A stretch of DNA of 64,000 nt from Streptococcus pseudopneumoniae. Its GTDB lineage: Bacteria > Bacillota > Bacilli > Lactobacillales > Streptococcaceae. Position numbers and translations under genes: made by a program. The stretch lies in contig NZ_JVRR01000107.1 of the NCBI RefSeq assembly GCF_001070715.1, positions 17,228 to 81,227 of the forward strand. The letters run 5' to 3'. This document shows positions 10,563 through 19,220 of the stretch, piece by piece. The notes beneath the pieces are model-generated. The model did not search any database. It was not told where the DNA came from and was given only the letters and a program-made list of their open reading frames with translations. The first letter of the stretch is position 1. Every line of letters begins with the position of its first letter.

Positions 10563-11178
10563 TATTAAAACGTTAGCTCTAAAGTATGGAGGTTATACAA
10601 GTCTGGATAAGGTCTATCTGGATCAGCTTCTAGCTGGAAAGACAGAGCAGGAGCAGTTGGCACTGATCACACCTCCGCCAAGTGTCGTTAATGCTTACTT
10701 TGCAGAGCTCTACCAGAAAAAGAGTCCTCAAGCTGCGACGGATTATTTTGCAGAAGTCAGTCAGGAACTGAATCTTTACAATGCTGAACCTAGTTTCACC
10801 TCAGAAAACAAGCCCTTTATTCGGCTTAATCTGTCTGGTAAATCCTTTGGTTTTTGTTATGAGAGTGAGGGTCTAGGTCGGATTTTCTCTGAAAATGAAG
10901 AGAAAATTTCGGATGACTTGCTCTTTGAGATTGCGCAAATTTTCCCCCATCAACTAGTCTTTGAAGAGTCTGGCAAGATTTACATGAAGGCTGTTGGAGA
11001 TGAGGAAGTTGTTGGCATGGAGAGTCTAACAGCTTTGACTGATTTGGAAAGCTTGGCTGATGGTCGCAAGCGTCTTAAAGGTTACAGCCAAGAGGAGTTA
11101 CTGCAAGAAGCTGCTGCTTTTTCTGGCAAGCGCTATTTCCGATCGGAAAACCGCACAGCCATGTTATATATTGATTAA
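10555..11178 (+). CDS. Conserved streptococcal protein of unknown function
   Basis: 207 residues, acidic and soluble, with no signal peptide, transmembrane segment or catalytic motif I can name. It starts inside the last codons of hflX (8-nt overlap) with GGAGG about 20 bases upstream inside hflX, and is followed 14 nt later by rnz. Its place between two RNA/ribosome genes suggests a housekeeping role, but that is context only. Confidence 0.8.
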   Translation: MTDIKTLALKYGGYTSLDKVYLDQLLAGKTEQEQLALITPPPSVVNAYFAELYQKKSPQAATDYFAEVSQELNLYNAEPSFTSENKPFIRLNLSGKSFGFCYESEGLGRIFSENEEKISDDLLFEIAQIFPHQLVFEESGKIYMKAVGDEEVVGMESLTALTDLESLADGRKRLKGYSQEELLQEAAAFSGKRYFRSENRTAMLYID

Positions 11179-11192
11179 TTAGAAAGTATCGA

Positions 11193-12122
11193 ATGGATAT
11201 TCAATTTTTAGGAACGGGGGCAGGTCAGCCCTCTAAAGCCCGCAACGTTTCAAGTCTCGCCCTGAAACTCTTGGACGAGATTAACGAAGTTTGGCTCTTT
11301 GACTGTGGAGAAGGTACGCAAAATCGTATTCTTGAAACCACGATTCGACCACGTAAGGTCAGCAAAATCTTTATTACCCACCTGCATGGAGACCACATTT
11401 TTGGCTTACCAGGTTTCCTTTCAAGCCGTGCCTTTCAGGCTAATGAAGAGCAGACAGATTTGGAAATCTATGGACCGCAAGGAATCAAATCATTTGTCTT
11501 AACCAGCCTTCGTGTGTCAGGTTCGCGCCTGCCTTACCGCATTCATTTTCATGAGTTTGACCAAGATTCTCTAGGAAAAATCCTTGAGACCGATAAATTC
11601 ACGGTGTATGCAGAGGAGCTGGATCATACTATTTTCTGTGTTGGCTATCGTGTCATTCAAAAGGACTTGGAAGGAACGCTGGATGCTGAAAAACTCAAGG
11701 CAGCTGGTGTCCCATTTGGCCCACTTTTTGGGAAAATCAAAAACGGTCAGGATGTTGTTTTGGAAGACGGAACTGAAATCAAGGCAGCAGACTATATCTC
11801 AGCTCCACGTCCAGGTAAGATTATCACTATTCTGGGTGACACCCGCAAAACCAATGCTAGTGTGCGTCTAGCTGTCAATGCTGATGTCCTGGTCCATGAA
11901 TCGACTTATGGAAAGGGCGATGAAAAAATTGCTCGCAATCATGGTCACTCTACTAACATGCAAGCTGCACAAGTAGCGGTAGAAGCAGGTGCTAAACGCC
12001 TCTTGCTCAACCATATCAGTGCCCGATTCCTTTCAAAAGATATTAGTCAGCTCAAGAAAGATGCGGCAACGATTTTTGAAAACGTCCATGTGGTCAAGGA
12101 TTTGGAAGAAGTGGAAATCTAG
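11193..12122 (+). CDS. rnz: Ribonuclease Z
   Basis: 309 residues of the metallo-beta-lactamase fold. The HLHGDH zinc motif is at about residues 63-68, the second-half motifs GDTRKT and HEST are present, and the late His lies in NHGHST. It trims tRNA 3' trailers so that CCA can be added. It follows the unknown gene by 14 nt and precedes the SDR by 20 nt. Confidence 0.95.
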   Translation: MDIQFLGTGAGQPSKARNVSSLALKLLDEINEVWLFDCGEGTQNRILETTIRPRKVSKIFITHLHGDHIFGLPGFLSSRAFQANEEQTDLEIYGPQGIKSFVLTSLRVSGSRLPYRIHFHEFDQDSLGKILETDKFTVYAEELDHTIFCVGYRVIQKDLEGTLDAEKLKAAGVPFGPLFGKIKNGQDVVLEDGTEIKAADYISAPRPGKIITILGDTRKTNASVRLAVNADVLVHESTYGKGDEKIARNHGHSTNMQAAQVAVEAGAKRLLLNHISARFLSKDISQLKKDAATIFENVHVVKDLEEVEI

Positions 12123-12142
12123 CAGTCACAGAAAGGATAAGT

Positions 12143-12898
12143 ATGCCTACTATTCTCATTACCGGAGCTAGCGGTGGTCTAGCCCAAGAAATGGTTAAAC
12201 TTTTACCTGAAGACCAACTCATATTGCTTGGTCGAAATAAGGAAAAATTAGCCCAACTCTACGGAAACCATCCCCATGCAGAATTGATTGAAATCGATAT
12301 TACCGATGATTCAGCCTTAGAAACTCTGGTAGCAGACCTCTATCTCCGTTATGGCAAGATTGATGTCTTGATAAACAACGCTGGTTACGGGATCTTTGAG
12401 GAATTTGACCAGATTTCTGACCAAGATATTCACCAGATGTTTGAGGTCAATACCTTTGCCCTGATGAATCTGTCTCGTCGCCTTGCGGCTCGAATGAAGG
12501 AAAGTCGAAAAGGCCATATTATCAATATCGTCAGCATGGCAGGTTTGATTGCTACTGGCAAGTCCAGTCTCTACTCAGCCACCAAGTTTGCGACCATTGG
12601 TTTTTCAAATGCTCTGCGTCTCGAACTCATGCATCATGGTGTTTACGTAACGACGGTCAATCCAGGACCAATCCGTACAGGATTTTTTGACCAAGCCGAC
12701 CCAGATGGTACCTATCTCAAATCGGTTGATCGTTTCCTGCTAGAACCAGATGCAGTGGCTAAAAAGATTGTCAAGATTATAGGAAAAAATAAACGAGAAC
12801 TCAATCTTCCTGTTTTATTGAACCTAGCCCATAAGTTTTATAGTCTCTTTCCCAAGCTAGCTGATAAGTTGGCAGGGGAAACTTTTAATTATAAGTAA
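12143..12898 (+). CDS. Short-chain dehydrogenase/reductase
   Basis: 251 residues of the classical SDR type: NAD(P)-binding TGASGGL at residues 7-13, NNAGYG, catalytic Ser in VSMAGL and YSATK with Tyr and Lys of the active site, followed by the PGPIRTGF segment. The substrate is unknown. It is the last gene of the miaA operon and ends at a strong bidirectional terminator. Confidence 0.88.
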   Translation: MPTILITGASGGLAQEMVKLLPEDQLILLGRNKEKLAQLYGNHPHAELIEIDITDDSALETLVADLYLRYGKIDVLINNAGYGIFEEFDQISDQDIHQMFEVNTFALMNLSRRLAARMKESRKGHIINIVSMAGLIATGKSSLYSATKFATIGFSNALRLELMHHGVYVTTVNPGPIRTGFFDQADPDGTYLKSVDRFLLEPDAVAKKIVKIIGKNKRELNLPVLLNLAHKFYSLFPKLADKLAGETFNYK

Positions 12899-12950
12899 AA
12901 AGAACCAATATGCAGGTTGTTGCTAGCCTACATATTGGTTCTTATTATTT
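12896..12950. terminator. Bidirectional terminator between SDR and LysR gene
   Basis: A perfect 12-bp stem, AGAACCAATATG with CATATTGGTTCT, flanked by A-rich and T-rich runs. Confidence 0.92.
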
Positions 12951-12951
12951 C

Positions 12952-13860
12952 TCAACTATCAAACTGGACTTCTTCTAGGAGATAGTCGATAAAGCGTTCG
13001 CCCATCTTGGATAGGCTGGTTTTTTCATGCTGGATATAGACCAGCTCAATTGGGTCATCAATATCCAGTGGGATGGAAACGATATTGTCTCCATTGAGAT
13101 TACTGTTCAAAATCCCTGTCGCAATGGTATAACCATCCAAACCAATCAAGAGATTAAAGAGGGTAGCACGGTCGCTGACTACGATAGATTTCTTGTGGTG
13201 TTCTTGAGAAAGAATTTCTTCTGAAAAGTAGAAGGAGTTGTGCGTCCCTTGGTCATAGCTGAGGTAAGGGAAGTTTTCCAAATCAGATAGTTTGACCTTG
13301 TCTTTTTTTGCCAGAGGGTTGGTCTTGCTGACAAAGATATGCGGTTGCGCTGTGAAGAGATGGTGAGCCAAGAGGTGATTGTCATCCAGCATTTTGGTCA
13401 GTACGTCACGGTTGTAGCTGTTCAAAAAGAGGACCCCGACCTCGCTACGGAAGTTCTTGACGTCGTCGATAATCTCCCAAGTCCGCGTTTCACGAAGAAA
13501 AAGCTCGTATTTTTCCATATCGCTTTTCTTGAGCAAAGAGACAAAGGCATTGACTACAAAGGCATAGTGTTGAGATGAAACGCTAAAGAGTTCGCGGTGG
13601 GCGACAGGATTTTTATAGCGTTCTTCCAGAAGCTGAGTTTGCTCGACAACTTGACGGGCATAAGAGAGAAACTCCATCCCATCACGGGTCAAGGTGATTC
13701 CCTTGGGATTGCGGATAAAGATTTCAATGCCCATTTCATTTTCTAAATCTCTCACAGCATTGGAAAGACTTGGCTGAGTGATAAAGAGTTGCTTGGCTGC
13801 CTCATTCATGGAGCCAGTTTCGACGATTTTGATAATATAATGTAATTGTTGAATTCTCAT
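12952..13860 (-). CDS. cpsY: LysR-family regulator, CpsY/MtaR type
   Basis: 302 residues from the ATG at 13860 (MRIQQLHYIIK). The N-terminal winged helix-turn-helix includes AAKQLFITQPSLSNAV; the C-terminal two-lobed effector domain contains QGTHNSFYFSEE. The sequence resembles, from memory, CpsY of oral streptococci and MtaR of S. agalactiae, which act on methionine uptake and wall or capsule functions. An upstream in-frame ATG at 13956 is rejected because the -10 box (bases 13867-13872) lies between it and 13860. That box ends six bases before the start, so the mRNA appears leaderless. Confidence 0.85.
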   Translation of the reverse strand: MRIQQLHYIIKIVETGSMNEAAKQLFITQPSLSNAVRDLENEMGIEIFIRNPKGITLTRDGMEFLSYARQVVEQTQLLEERYKNPVAHRELFSVSSQHYAFVVNAFVSLLKKSDMEKYELFLRETRTWEIIDDVKNFRSEVGVLFLNSYNRDVLTKMLDDNHLLAHHLFTAQPHIFVSKTNPLAKKDKVKLSDLENFPYLSYDQGTHNSFYFSEEILSQEHHKKSIVVSDRATLFNLLIGLDGYTIATGILNSNLNGDNIVSIPLDIDDPIELVYIQHEKTSLSKMGERFIDYLLEEVQFDS

Positions 13861-13866
13861 GTTTTT

Positions 13867-13895
13867 ATTGTACCACACTTGCGTCAGAATCGCCA
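13867..13895 (-). promoter_or_regulatory. cpsY promoter, predicted leaderless
   Basis: On the minus strand TGGCGA, a 17-nt spacer and extended -10 TGGTACAAT, then AAAAAC and the ATG. There is no room for a Shine-Dalgarno sequence. Confidence 0.7.
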
Positions 13896-14006
13896 AGGAA
13901 GATAGGAAAATCAGGGGGAGTGTGTGAGTCTCTGTAAAGTAGTTAAGAAGAAACATCTAAATCATTTAGTAAATAAGATTAAAAATTTTTCTCGAAAATA
14001 AGAAAC

Positions 14007-14050
14007 TTGCACGATTTACTCATTACTTATCCAATACTAGAGTTTATACT
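14007..14050 (+). promoter_or_regulatory. Precursor-peptide promoter with shared activator-type box
   Basis: The box TTGCAC-GATT-TACTCAT (14007-14023) is followed by 21 nt and the -10 TATACT (14045-14050). No -35 consensus stands at the usual place. The same box at the same spacing precedes the ABC transporter promoter (14729-14772), which points to one activator, probably the response regulator at 19201. Confidence 0.7.
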
Positions 14051-14096
14051 AGTTACTGTAAAGATGATCGTCTAAAAGAAGGAAGGAGGCAACCTT

Positions 14097-14275
14097 ATGG
14101 CTAAAAATACAAATCGTTCAGAGATTGATTCTCTAAGTTTCGAGGTTGAAAACCAAGAACTTTCCGGGAAATCAGGAGCTGGTGGTACACAGCTTTTAAA
14201 ATGACACTAGCAGGTCTCTGTGGATTGTGTTTCACCTATTCCTATGAGTGTACGAGAAATAATGTTCGTTGTTAG
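14097..14275 (+). CDS. Lantibiotic-like precursor peptide, leader and core in two frames
   Basis: Frame one (14097-14204, 35 residues) is leader-like: acidic, with SEIDSLSFEVENQELSGKSG followed by AGG. It begins after a strong GGAAGGAGG and ends at TGA 14202-14204. The -1 frame then runs 14201-14275 and encodes a short Cys-rich core with CGLCFTYSYEC and ending NNVRC. TxSxEC recalls the lacticin 481 group core (for example TISHEC). The heptamer T TTA AAA (14195-14201) immediately before the stop is a classical -1 slippery sequence, and ATGA at 14201-14204 would allow stop-start coupling. A frameshift fusion would be 59 residues. The alternative is a decayed gene with one lost base. No modification enzyme lies nearby. 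Confidence 0.55.
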
Positions 14276-14315
14276 ATAAAACAAAAGGAAAACTCTAGTG
14301 TTTTATTACAAAACA

Positions 14316-14344
14316 TTGACAACATTTTGATTTGGTGTTATATT
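14316..14344 (+). promoter_or_regulatory. Strong promoter before the second precursor relic
   Basis: Consensus TTGACA (14316-14321), a 17-nt spacer and extended -10 TGTTATATT (TATATT 14339-14344). It lacks the TTGCACnnnnTACTCAT box. It could also serve the 35-residue peptide at 14568. Confidence 0.75.
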
Positions 14345-14360
14345 TACGGGAGAAATACAA

Positions 14361-14538
14361 ATAAAACAAGATAACTTTGAGATTGATTCTTTGGATTATG
14401 GAAATTGATAGCCAAGAATTGGATGGTAAATCTGATGCTGGGTAGGGTATGGCTGTTAGATTAACAGCACAGGGACGCTGTGCTTGGTGATTGACATATT
14501 CTTATGAATGTATTTCGCCAAACGTGCGCTGTGGGTAA
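14361..14538 (+). pseudogene. Second lantibiotic-like precursor, decayed
   Basis: This is a diverged copy of the 14097 gene. It carries FEIDSLDYG, then in the next frame EIDSQELDGKSDAG and a core with GRCAW, LTYSYEC and NVRCG. Defects: ATA where the start codon is expected (14361), a 1-nt insertion in the leader at about 14400, and in-frame TAG and TGA in the core. TYSYEC and NVRC are the parts best shared with the first copy. The promoter upstream remains near-perfect. Confidence 0.55.
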
Positions 14539-14567
14539 AACTCTCTATTTTTTGACAGGAGGATAAA

Positions 14568-14675
14568 ATGGAAGGAATTATTGGAACACTAGAATTCTAT
14601 GCACCTGTACTGGTCTTAGGAGTTGTTGTCATAGGGATTGTTTACTTTATGAAAAAAAGAAACGATCGCAAATAA
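14568..14675 (+). CDS. 35-residue single-pass membrane peptide
   Basis: MEGIIGTLEFYAP, then a strongly hydrophobic stretch (about residues 12-28), then a basic tail KKRNDRK. AGGAGG lies five bases before the ATG. It sits between the precursor relic and the transporter operon and is followed by a clear terminator. Position and form suggest a small immunity or accessory peptide of the lantibiotic cluster, but I do not recognise a family. Confidence 0.6.
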   Translation: MEGIIGTLEFYAPVLVLGVVVIGIVYFMKKRNDRK

Positions 14676-14684
14676 TCAACATCG

Positions 14685-14716
14685 ACCGATACCTGAAAAA
14701 GGCATCGGTTTTTTAT
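14685..14716 (+). terminator. Terminator after the small membrane peptide
   Basis: ACCGATACC pairs with GGCATCGGT around TGAAAAA, then a T6 run. Confidence 0.9.
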
Positions 14717-14728
14717 AACTTGAATATA

Positions 14729-14772
14729 TTGCACAAAATACTCATGGCAAACCTTGAAAGAAACCGTATAAT
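14729..14772 (+). promoter_or_regulatory. Transporter promoter with shared activator-type box
   Basis: TTGCAC-AAAA-TACTCAT (14729-14745), 21 nt, then -10 TATAAT (14767-14772). Thirteen of 17 box positions and the exact spacing match the promoter at 14007. There is no -35 consensus. Confidence 0.7.
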
Positions 14773-14802
14773 GAGAGTGTAAAAAAGAAACGGAGGAATG
14801 AA

Positions 14803-15540
14803 ATGATGAAACAGCTTATTGTGACAGGATTAACGAAAACATTTGGTCAAGGGGATAATATCGTTCATGCTTTATTAGATGTGAACTTGTCCGTTGAAAA
14901 AGGTGAATTTCTGGCAATTATGGGGGCTAGTGGTAGTGGAAAAACAACACTTCTCAACTGTATTTCAACGATTGATAAACCAACATCAGGTGAGATTCGA
15001 TTTGAAGATTTTGACATCATCCATGCCAAGGAAAATGAACTAGCTGACTATCGTGCTAAAAACATTTCCTATATTTTCCAAGCCTACAACTTGGTGGAAA
15101 CCTTGACGGTCTATGAAAATATCGTTCTACCTCTTCAAATTCAGGGGAAAAATATCAAAAAACATCAGGATAAGATTGTGGAAATTTTGGATAAGTTGGC
15201 CATCCAAAACTTAAAAGATAAGTTTCCTAATCAGTTATCAGGTGGTCAGCGACAACGTGTGGCAACTGCTAGAGCCTTGATTGATGATTCTAAACTGATT
15301 ATCGCAGATGAGCCGACAGGAGCCTTGGACTCTGCCAATTCTGAAAAACTGATGGCGCTTTTGCAGGAAATCAATAAAAGTTTTGGGATTACCATTTTAC
15401 TGGTTACGCACGACCCTGCCGCAGCCAAGTATTCCTCACGGATGGTGCTACTCAGTGATGGAAAGATTATGGATGATTTGGAACGTAACAGCTTATCTAA
15501 TGAACAGTATTTGCAAGAGATTTACAGCCGTACCAGATAG
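14803..15540 (+). CDS. ABC transporter ATPase, BceA/SalX type
   Basis: 245 residues: Walker A GASGSGKTT, signature LSGGQRQR, Walker B ADEPTGALD and H-loop VTHDP, the MacB/BceA-like subgroup. GGAGG precedes the start. With the permease 9 nt downstream it forms an exporter or peptide-detoxifying transporter. The order ATPase-permease-kinase-regulator matches salX-salY-salK-salR of salivaricin-type loci, as I recall them. The likely role is immunity to, or sensing of, a lantibiotic or other lipid II-binding peptide. Confidence 0.88.
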   Translation: MMKQLIVTGLTKTFGQGDNIVHALLDVNLSVEKGEFLAIMGASGSGKTTLLNCISTIDKPTSGEIRFEDFDIIHAKENELADYRAKNISYIFQAYNLVETLTVYENIVLPLQIQGKNIKKHQDKIVEILDKLAIQNLKDKFPNQLSGGQRQRVATARALIDDSKLIIADEPTGALDSANSEKLMALLQEINKSFGITILLVTHDPAAAKYSSRMVLLSDGKIMDDLERNSLSNEQYLQEIYSRTR

Positions 15541-15549
15541 GAGGAGAGT

Positions 15550-17565
15550 ATGTATCCAAAATTGATTTTACGAAATGTATTTCGAAATTTACAGACCTAT
15601 ACCATCTATTTTTTCAGTCTGACCTTGATTTATAGCTTGCTCTACGCTTTTAATGCTTTACCAAGCCATCCAGTGATGCAAAGTTTATCAGGAGCAAAGG
15701 AAATGTTAACGACGGTGATGAGCCAGTACATGGGCTTGCTTTCCTATCTGATTCTATCGGCGATTGCCTTTCTCATCGTTTACGCCACAAATTTTGTGTT
15801 GGGACGGCGCAAGAAAGAGTTGGGACTTTATGCAACGCTGGGCATGAAGAAGAAGCAGATTATCCGTACCCTGTTCTTTGAAACCATGCTGGTCAATATC
15901 TTTTCCTTGATTCTAGGTTTCTTGCTTGGAGTGATCTTACTGGTCATTCTAGCTAAGGTTGCATCTGAGTTTTTTATGGCAAATTACTTTGGTAGTCTGC
16001 TTTTCTTTGATAGCAAGTCTGTCATCTTACTAGTTTATTCCTATTTGGTCACCAGTTTTATTGTTGGTGTCATGGACATTCTTACCTTTAGAAAGCAAAA
16101 TATCATTGCACTCATTCAAGAAAATGGGGTCAAGAAATCTGTCTTGGCAAAAGGCAAGCCAGTTCTTCAAGCATTTCTCTTTATTCTTTCGACAGCTGTT
16201 ATTGGTTTTGGTGCTCTCTATTTTTCAGACTATCACCATCTATCATTCTTGAAAAGCTGGGGTATCTTGCTGGTATCTGTCTTCGTGATTTTTGTGATTT
16301 TATTTTACAATACCTTGAGCCATTTTATCTTGGTCTCCCTTAGAAAACTGCCTCAAACCTACTATAACAAACTAAACACTTTTAAAATCCGTCAATTTTC
16401 AAAACAAGCTGATAGTAATTCGGTCACGTTGGCTGTCTTATCCTTGACCTTGACACTGGCTCTCAGCTTACTCGTTTTTAGTGGTAGTGCCTATACGACT
16501 ATGAACCGAGAGCTGAACAAATACTCACCTTATGATGTAACTGTCAATCTCTACCGTGGTAAAGAGTTTCAATTTTCTCAGGAATCTGTCAAAGACAGAT
16601 TGAAAGCAGATGGATTTGACTTTAACCTCATCAAAGAGGAGTACAGCTATCCTATCTATTCTAGTGATTTAACCTATAAAGATTTGATTGATACTAGCAA
16701 TCTCTGGGCGCATGATAAGGAACTTCCTGAATCAAAAGTACCGATTTTAGGAATTTCTGCCTACAATTATCTCCGCAAACTGCAAGGTGAAAGAGAGGTT
16801 GACTTGGCAGATAACCAATTTCTGGTCAATGCTAACTATAAAGGAACTGCCAAGCAGATTCAGGACTTTCTATCAAGGACTAAAACCCTCATGATTAACG
16901 GTTATTCTCTTAATCTTGCGTCTTCAAAGCCACTTGAAACAGTTTACTTTTTATCGTCAGTGGGTACAAATGACACAGGAACCTTAATTGTACCAGATAC
17001 GGTAGTAGTTGGATTGACGGAAGACCACACGACCTATGTTGCCAATTTCAAAGAAAATATCGACAAACGGAAAGTAGAAACATTCTTAAGTCAGTGGATA
17101 GAAAAATACTACTTCACCCGTGATGGAGCAGAGTTGAATTCGTTCACCTATCAAACGAAAGGAAGAATTTTTGAGATTTATCTTGGATTTATGGGCGTCA
17201 TCGTCTTTGTCATGATTTTTGTCAGTGTTATTTTTATCATTATTTCCCTCAGTATCTTGTCTCTTCAAACTTCTACAAGTGCTTTGGATAGTGTTAATGA
17301 TTATCAAATCTTATACCTTCTTGGTAATAAGAGAAAGCAAAATCGCTTTATTCTTTTGCAACAGATTCTAAGTTATTTCTTGGTTCCGCTGCTTATCGCA
17401 GGTCCGCTAGCACTTGCCTTGAGTACCGCTCTTTTGGGCTATTTTGAGAACTTCGCTAATACCAGCATTTCTATAGATATCACCTATCTGGGAGTAGCGG
17501 TCTTACTCTTTGTCCTTTACCTGCTAGTGACTTATAGAGTAAGTTGGCAAATTATTGAAAATTAA
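15550..17565 (+). CDS. ABC transporter permease, BceB/SalY type
   Basis: 671 residues. A first transmembrane helix (about 17-37) and three-helix FtsX block, further helices at about 215-260, an extracellular domain of roughly 200 residues (about 320-530), and a last three-helix FtsX block (about 545-665). This ten-helix plan with a large outer loop is typical of BceB permeases that recognise cell-wall antibiotics. The GGAGG before the ATG and the 9-nt gap to the ATPase place it in the same operon. An inverted repeat follows the stop. Confidence 0.88.
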   Translation: MYPKLILRNVFRNLQTYTIYFFSLTLIYSLLYAFNALPSHPVMQSLSGAKEMLTTVMSQYMGLLSYLILSAIAFLIVYATNFVLGRRKKELGLYATLGMKKKQIIRTLFFETMLVNIFSLILGFLLGVILLVILAKVASEFFMANYFGSLLFFDSKSVILLVYSYLVTSFIVGVMDILTFRKQNIIALIQENGVKKSVLAKGKPVLQAFLFILSTAVIGFGALYFSDYHHLSFLKSWGILLVSVFVIFVILFYNTLSHFILVSLRKLPQTYYNKLNTFKIRQFSKQADSNSVTLAVLSLTLTLALSLLVFSGSAYTTMNRELNKYSPYDVTVNLYRGKEFQFSQESVKDRLKADGFDFNLIKEEYSYPIYSSDLTYKDLIDTSNLWAHDKELPESKVPILGISAYNYLRKLQGEREVDLADNQFLVNANYKGTAKQIQDFLSRTKTLMINGYSLNLASSKPLETVYFLSSVGTNDTGTLIVPDTVVVGLTEDHTTYVANFKENIDKRKVETFLSQWIEKYYFTRDGAELNSFTYQTKGRIFEIYLGFMGVIVFVMIFVSVIFIIISLSILSLQTSTSALDSVNDYQILYLLGNKRKQNRFILLQQILSYFLVPLLIAGPLALALSTALLGYFENFANTSISIDITYLGVAVLLFVLYLLVTYRVSWQIIEN

Positions 17566-17569
17566 GTCA

Positions 17570-17614
17570 AATACCAGAGTTGCCAATCCGACAATTCTGG
17601 TATTGTGTTATAAT
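17570..17614 (+). promoter_or_regulatory. Inverted repeat plus kinase-gene promoter
   Basis: AATACCAGA...TCTGGTATT (17570-17604) forms a hairpin extended by TTG/CAA but without a T tract. The extended -10 TGTTATAAT (17606-17614) starts directly behind it, so the kinase gene has its own promoter partly inside the hairpin region. Confidence 0.6.
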
Positions 17615-17645
17615 GATATTAAAGTAGTTCAGGAAGTGGATACAT

Positions 17646-19220
17646 ATGAAACAGTTTGTCAAATCGCTCTCGAAAAACTCACTTTTATTGTGGTGGTTGA
17701 CGATTTTTAATCATCTAGCTTTAATGATTTATATTCATTATAGGATTCCTCTGGACTTTTCGACAGATTTTTCCTTGCAGATGGTTTTATTGCTGCTTAT
17801 TGCTTTAATTGTATTTAGCTATATTTGTAATATTGTGACCTTTCGGTATAGTGAGTTGAAACTTTGGTTGCTTCTGATGATATTTCTCATTAGCTGGCAA
17901 TCCATATTTAATCAAGGAGTCGCGAGCACCCTATTGCACTTTTTTGATATTCTTCATCCGCTCAACTCTTTTTTATTGGTGTATAGTTCTCTGTCTATTA
18001 TCTTTCTGGGAGAGAAAATAGGAAAAGAACTGTTGAGTGTGTCCTTTGTGTTGACACTAATCACCATTAGTTCGTATCTGTTAAGTCCTTCAATTTTTCT
18101 ATTTCTGTCCTTGTTTGCGTCTTTCTTTTTAAACCTTGTTCCCTTGATTTTACTGATTTTATATCATAAAGAGTTGAAAAGTAAACTCAAGTATCAGAGA
18201 CGAAATTTGTGGATATTAGCTTTAATATTGCCTCTTTCTTATTTCTTTTTGTATATCAATACGAGGGGCTCAGGAGTGATGAACCTAGTCTGGTATCTGG
18301 AAATTGTTGGCATTTTAGCTTTTTTACACTTCAAAACAATTGTCAGCTCTCTTCAAAAAAAAGTATCAGAGTTAAAATTGTCCTATATAAAAGCTTTTTC
18401 ACACTTATTTTTACTAGTTATGTTTTTATTAGTAGGTATTTTCATCATCTTTCGTCTAGATTTAAACACGAGCTTTTTGGTCTTGAATATCATGTTACTA
18501 TTGTTCGGGATTTGTTCGGAAGAATTGATTCGCCTCTTTCGTTCTGCTGAAATGCTAGATGCTAGGGATTATGTAAAAGTTCTCTTTTTAAAGCGTAACC
18601 GTATGGTGAAAAGTCTGCTGGCAAATGAAGACACAGAACAACAGTTCTCCGAATTTCTTCACAATGAAATCCTGCAAAATGTGATGGCGATAAAAAATTT
18701 CAATAAATATAGTAGCAATCAAGCTTTTGGTGAACAGATCAATCTGGTGACAGAGGAGTTGGTTCAGCGGATTCGTGAGCGGATGGATTATTATCAGCCA
18801 ATGGTAGAAACAGACGAGCAGTTAGACATCCAGTATCAAGGGCTGATTAATCGGATTGTCAAACGCTATCACGCAGAAAATGAAGTCGTCACACAGTTTC
18901 CTGTCCACTTTAAGCTTTTATCTCCTTACGATAAAATTGCCTATCGTCTGGTTGAGGAATTGGCGACTAATGCCGTTAAGTACGCTAGTGGTGGAAGGAT
19001 TTCTTTGAAGATTGATGTGCATGATGACGCTATTTTTATCATTTCTGAAAATGACTGCCTTCAAACAGAAAAATCCTTAGGTTATGGCTTGAAAAATATG
19101 TCTAATAAAATTAGTGTTTTAGGTGGTCAAATGCAGATTTTTGAAAATAATAAGAGATTTCGTGTAGAAATTACTCTCCCGATTGATAAGGAGTTGTGTT
19201 ATGAAAATTTTGTTAATTGA
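17646..19220 (+). CDS. Sensor histidine kinase, SalK type
   Basis: 524 residues. The N-terminal half (about 1-300) is a run of some eight hydrophobic helices with little extracellular sequence. Next is a phospho-acceptor region FLHNEILQNV (His339), then a HATPase domain with N-box VEELATNAVKY and G-box LGYGLKNM. This is the kinase class paired with NarL/LuxR regulators, including SalK/ScnK of lantibiotic loci. Its last 20 nt overlap the regulator gene. It may sense a peptide through the membrane or through the neighbouring transporter, as in Bce systems. Confidence 0.85.
   Translation: MKQFVKSLSKNSLLLWWLTIFNHLALMIYIHYRIPLDFSTDFSLQMVLLLLIALIVFSYICNIVTFRYSELKLWLLLMIFLISWQSIFNQGVASTLLHFFDILHPLNSFLLVYSSLSIIFLGEKIGKELLSVSFVLTLITISSYLLSPSIFLFLSLFASFFLNLVPLILLILYHKELKSKLKYQRRNLWILALILPLSYFFLYINTRGSGVMNLVWYLEIVGILAFLHFKTIVSSLQKKVSELKLSYIKAFSHLFLLVMFLLVGIFIIFRLDLNTSFLVLNIMLLLFGICSEELIRLFRSAEMLDARDYVKVLFLKRNRMVKSLLANEDTEQQFSEFLHNEILQNVMAIKNFNKYSSNQAFGEQINLVTEELVQRIRERMDYYQPMVETDEQLDIQYQGLINRIVKRYHAENEVVTQFPVHFKLLSPYDKIAYRLVEELATNAVKYASGGRISLKIDVHDDAIFIISENDCLQTEKSLGYGLKNMSNKISVLGGQMQIFENNKRFRVEITLPIDKELCYENFVN

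Noticed and set aside
13984..13999. CodY-like sequence ATTTTTCTCGAAAATA near the island promoter
   Set aside because: Six mismatches to the 15-bp consensus when aligned without gaps.
14097..14204. The 35-residue peptide read as a competence or Blp pheromone precursor
   Set aside because: No C-terminal pheromone-like sequence follows the AGG in that frame, while the -1 frame gives a Cys-rich core repeated in the second copy.
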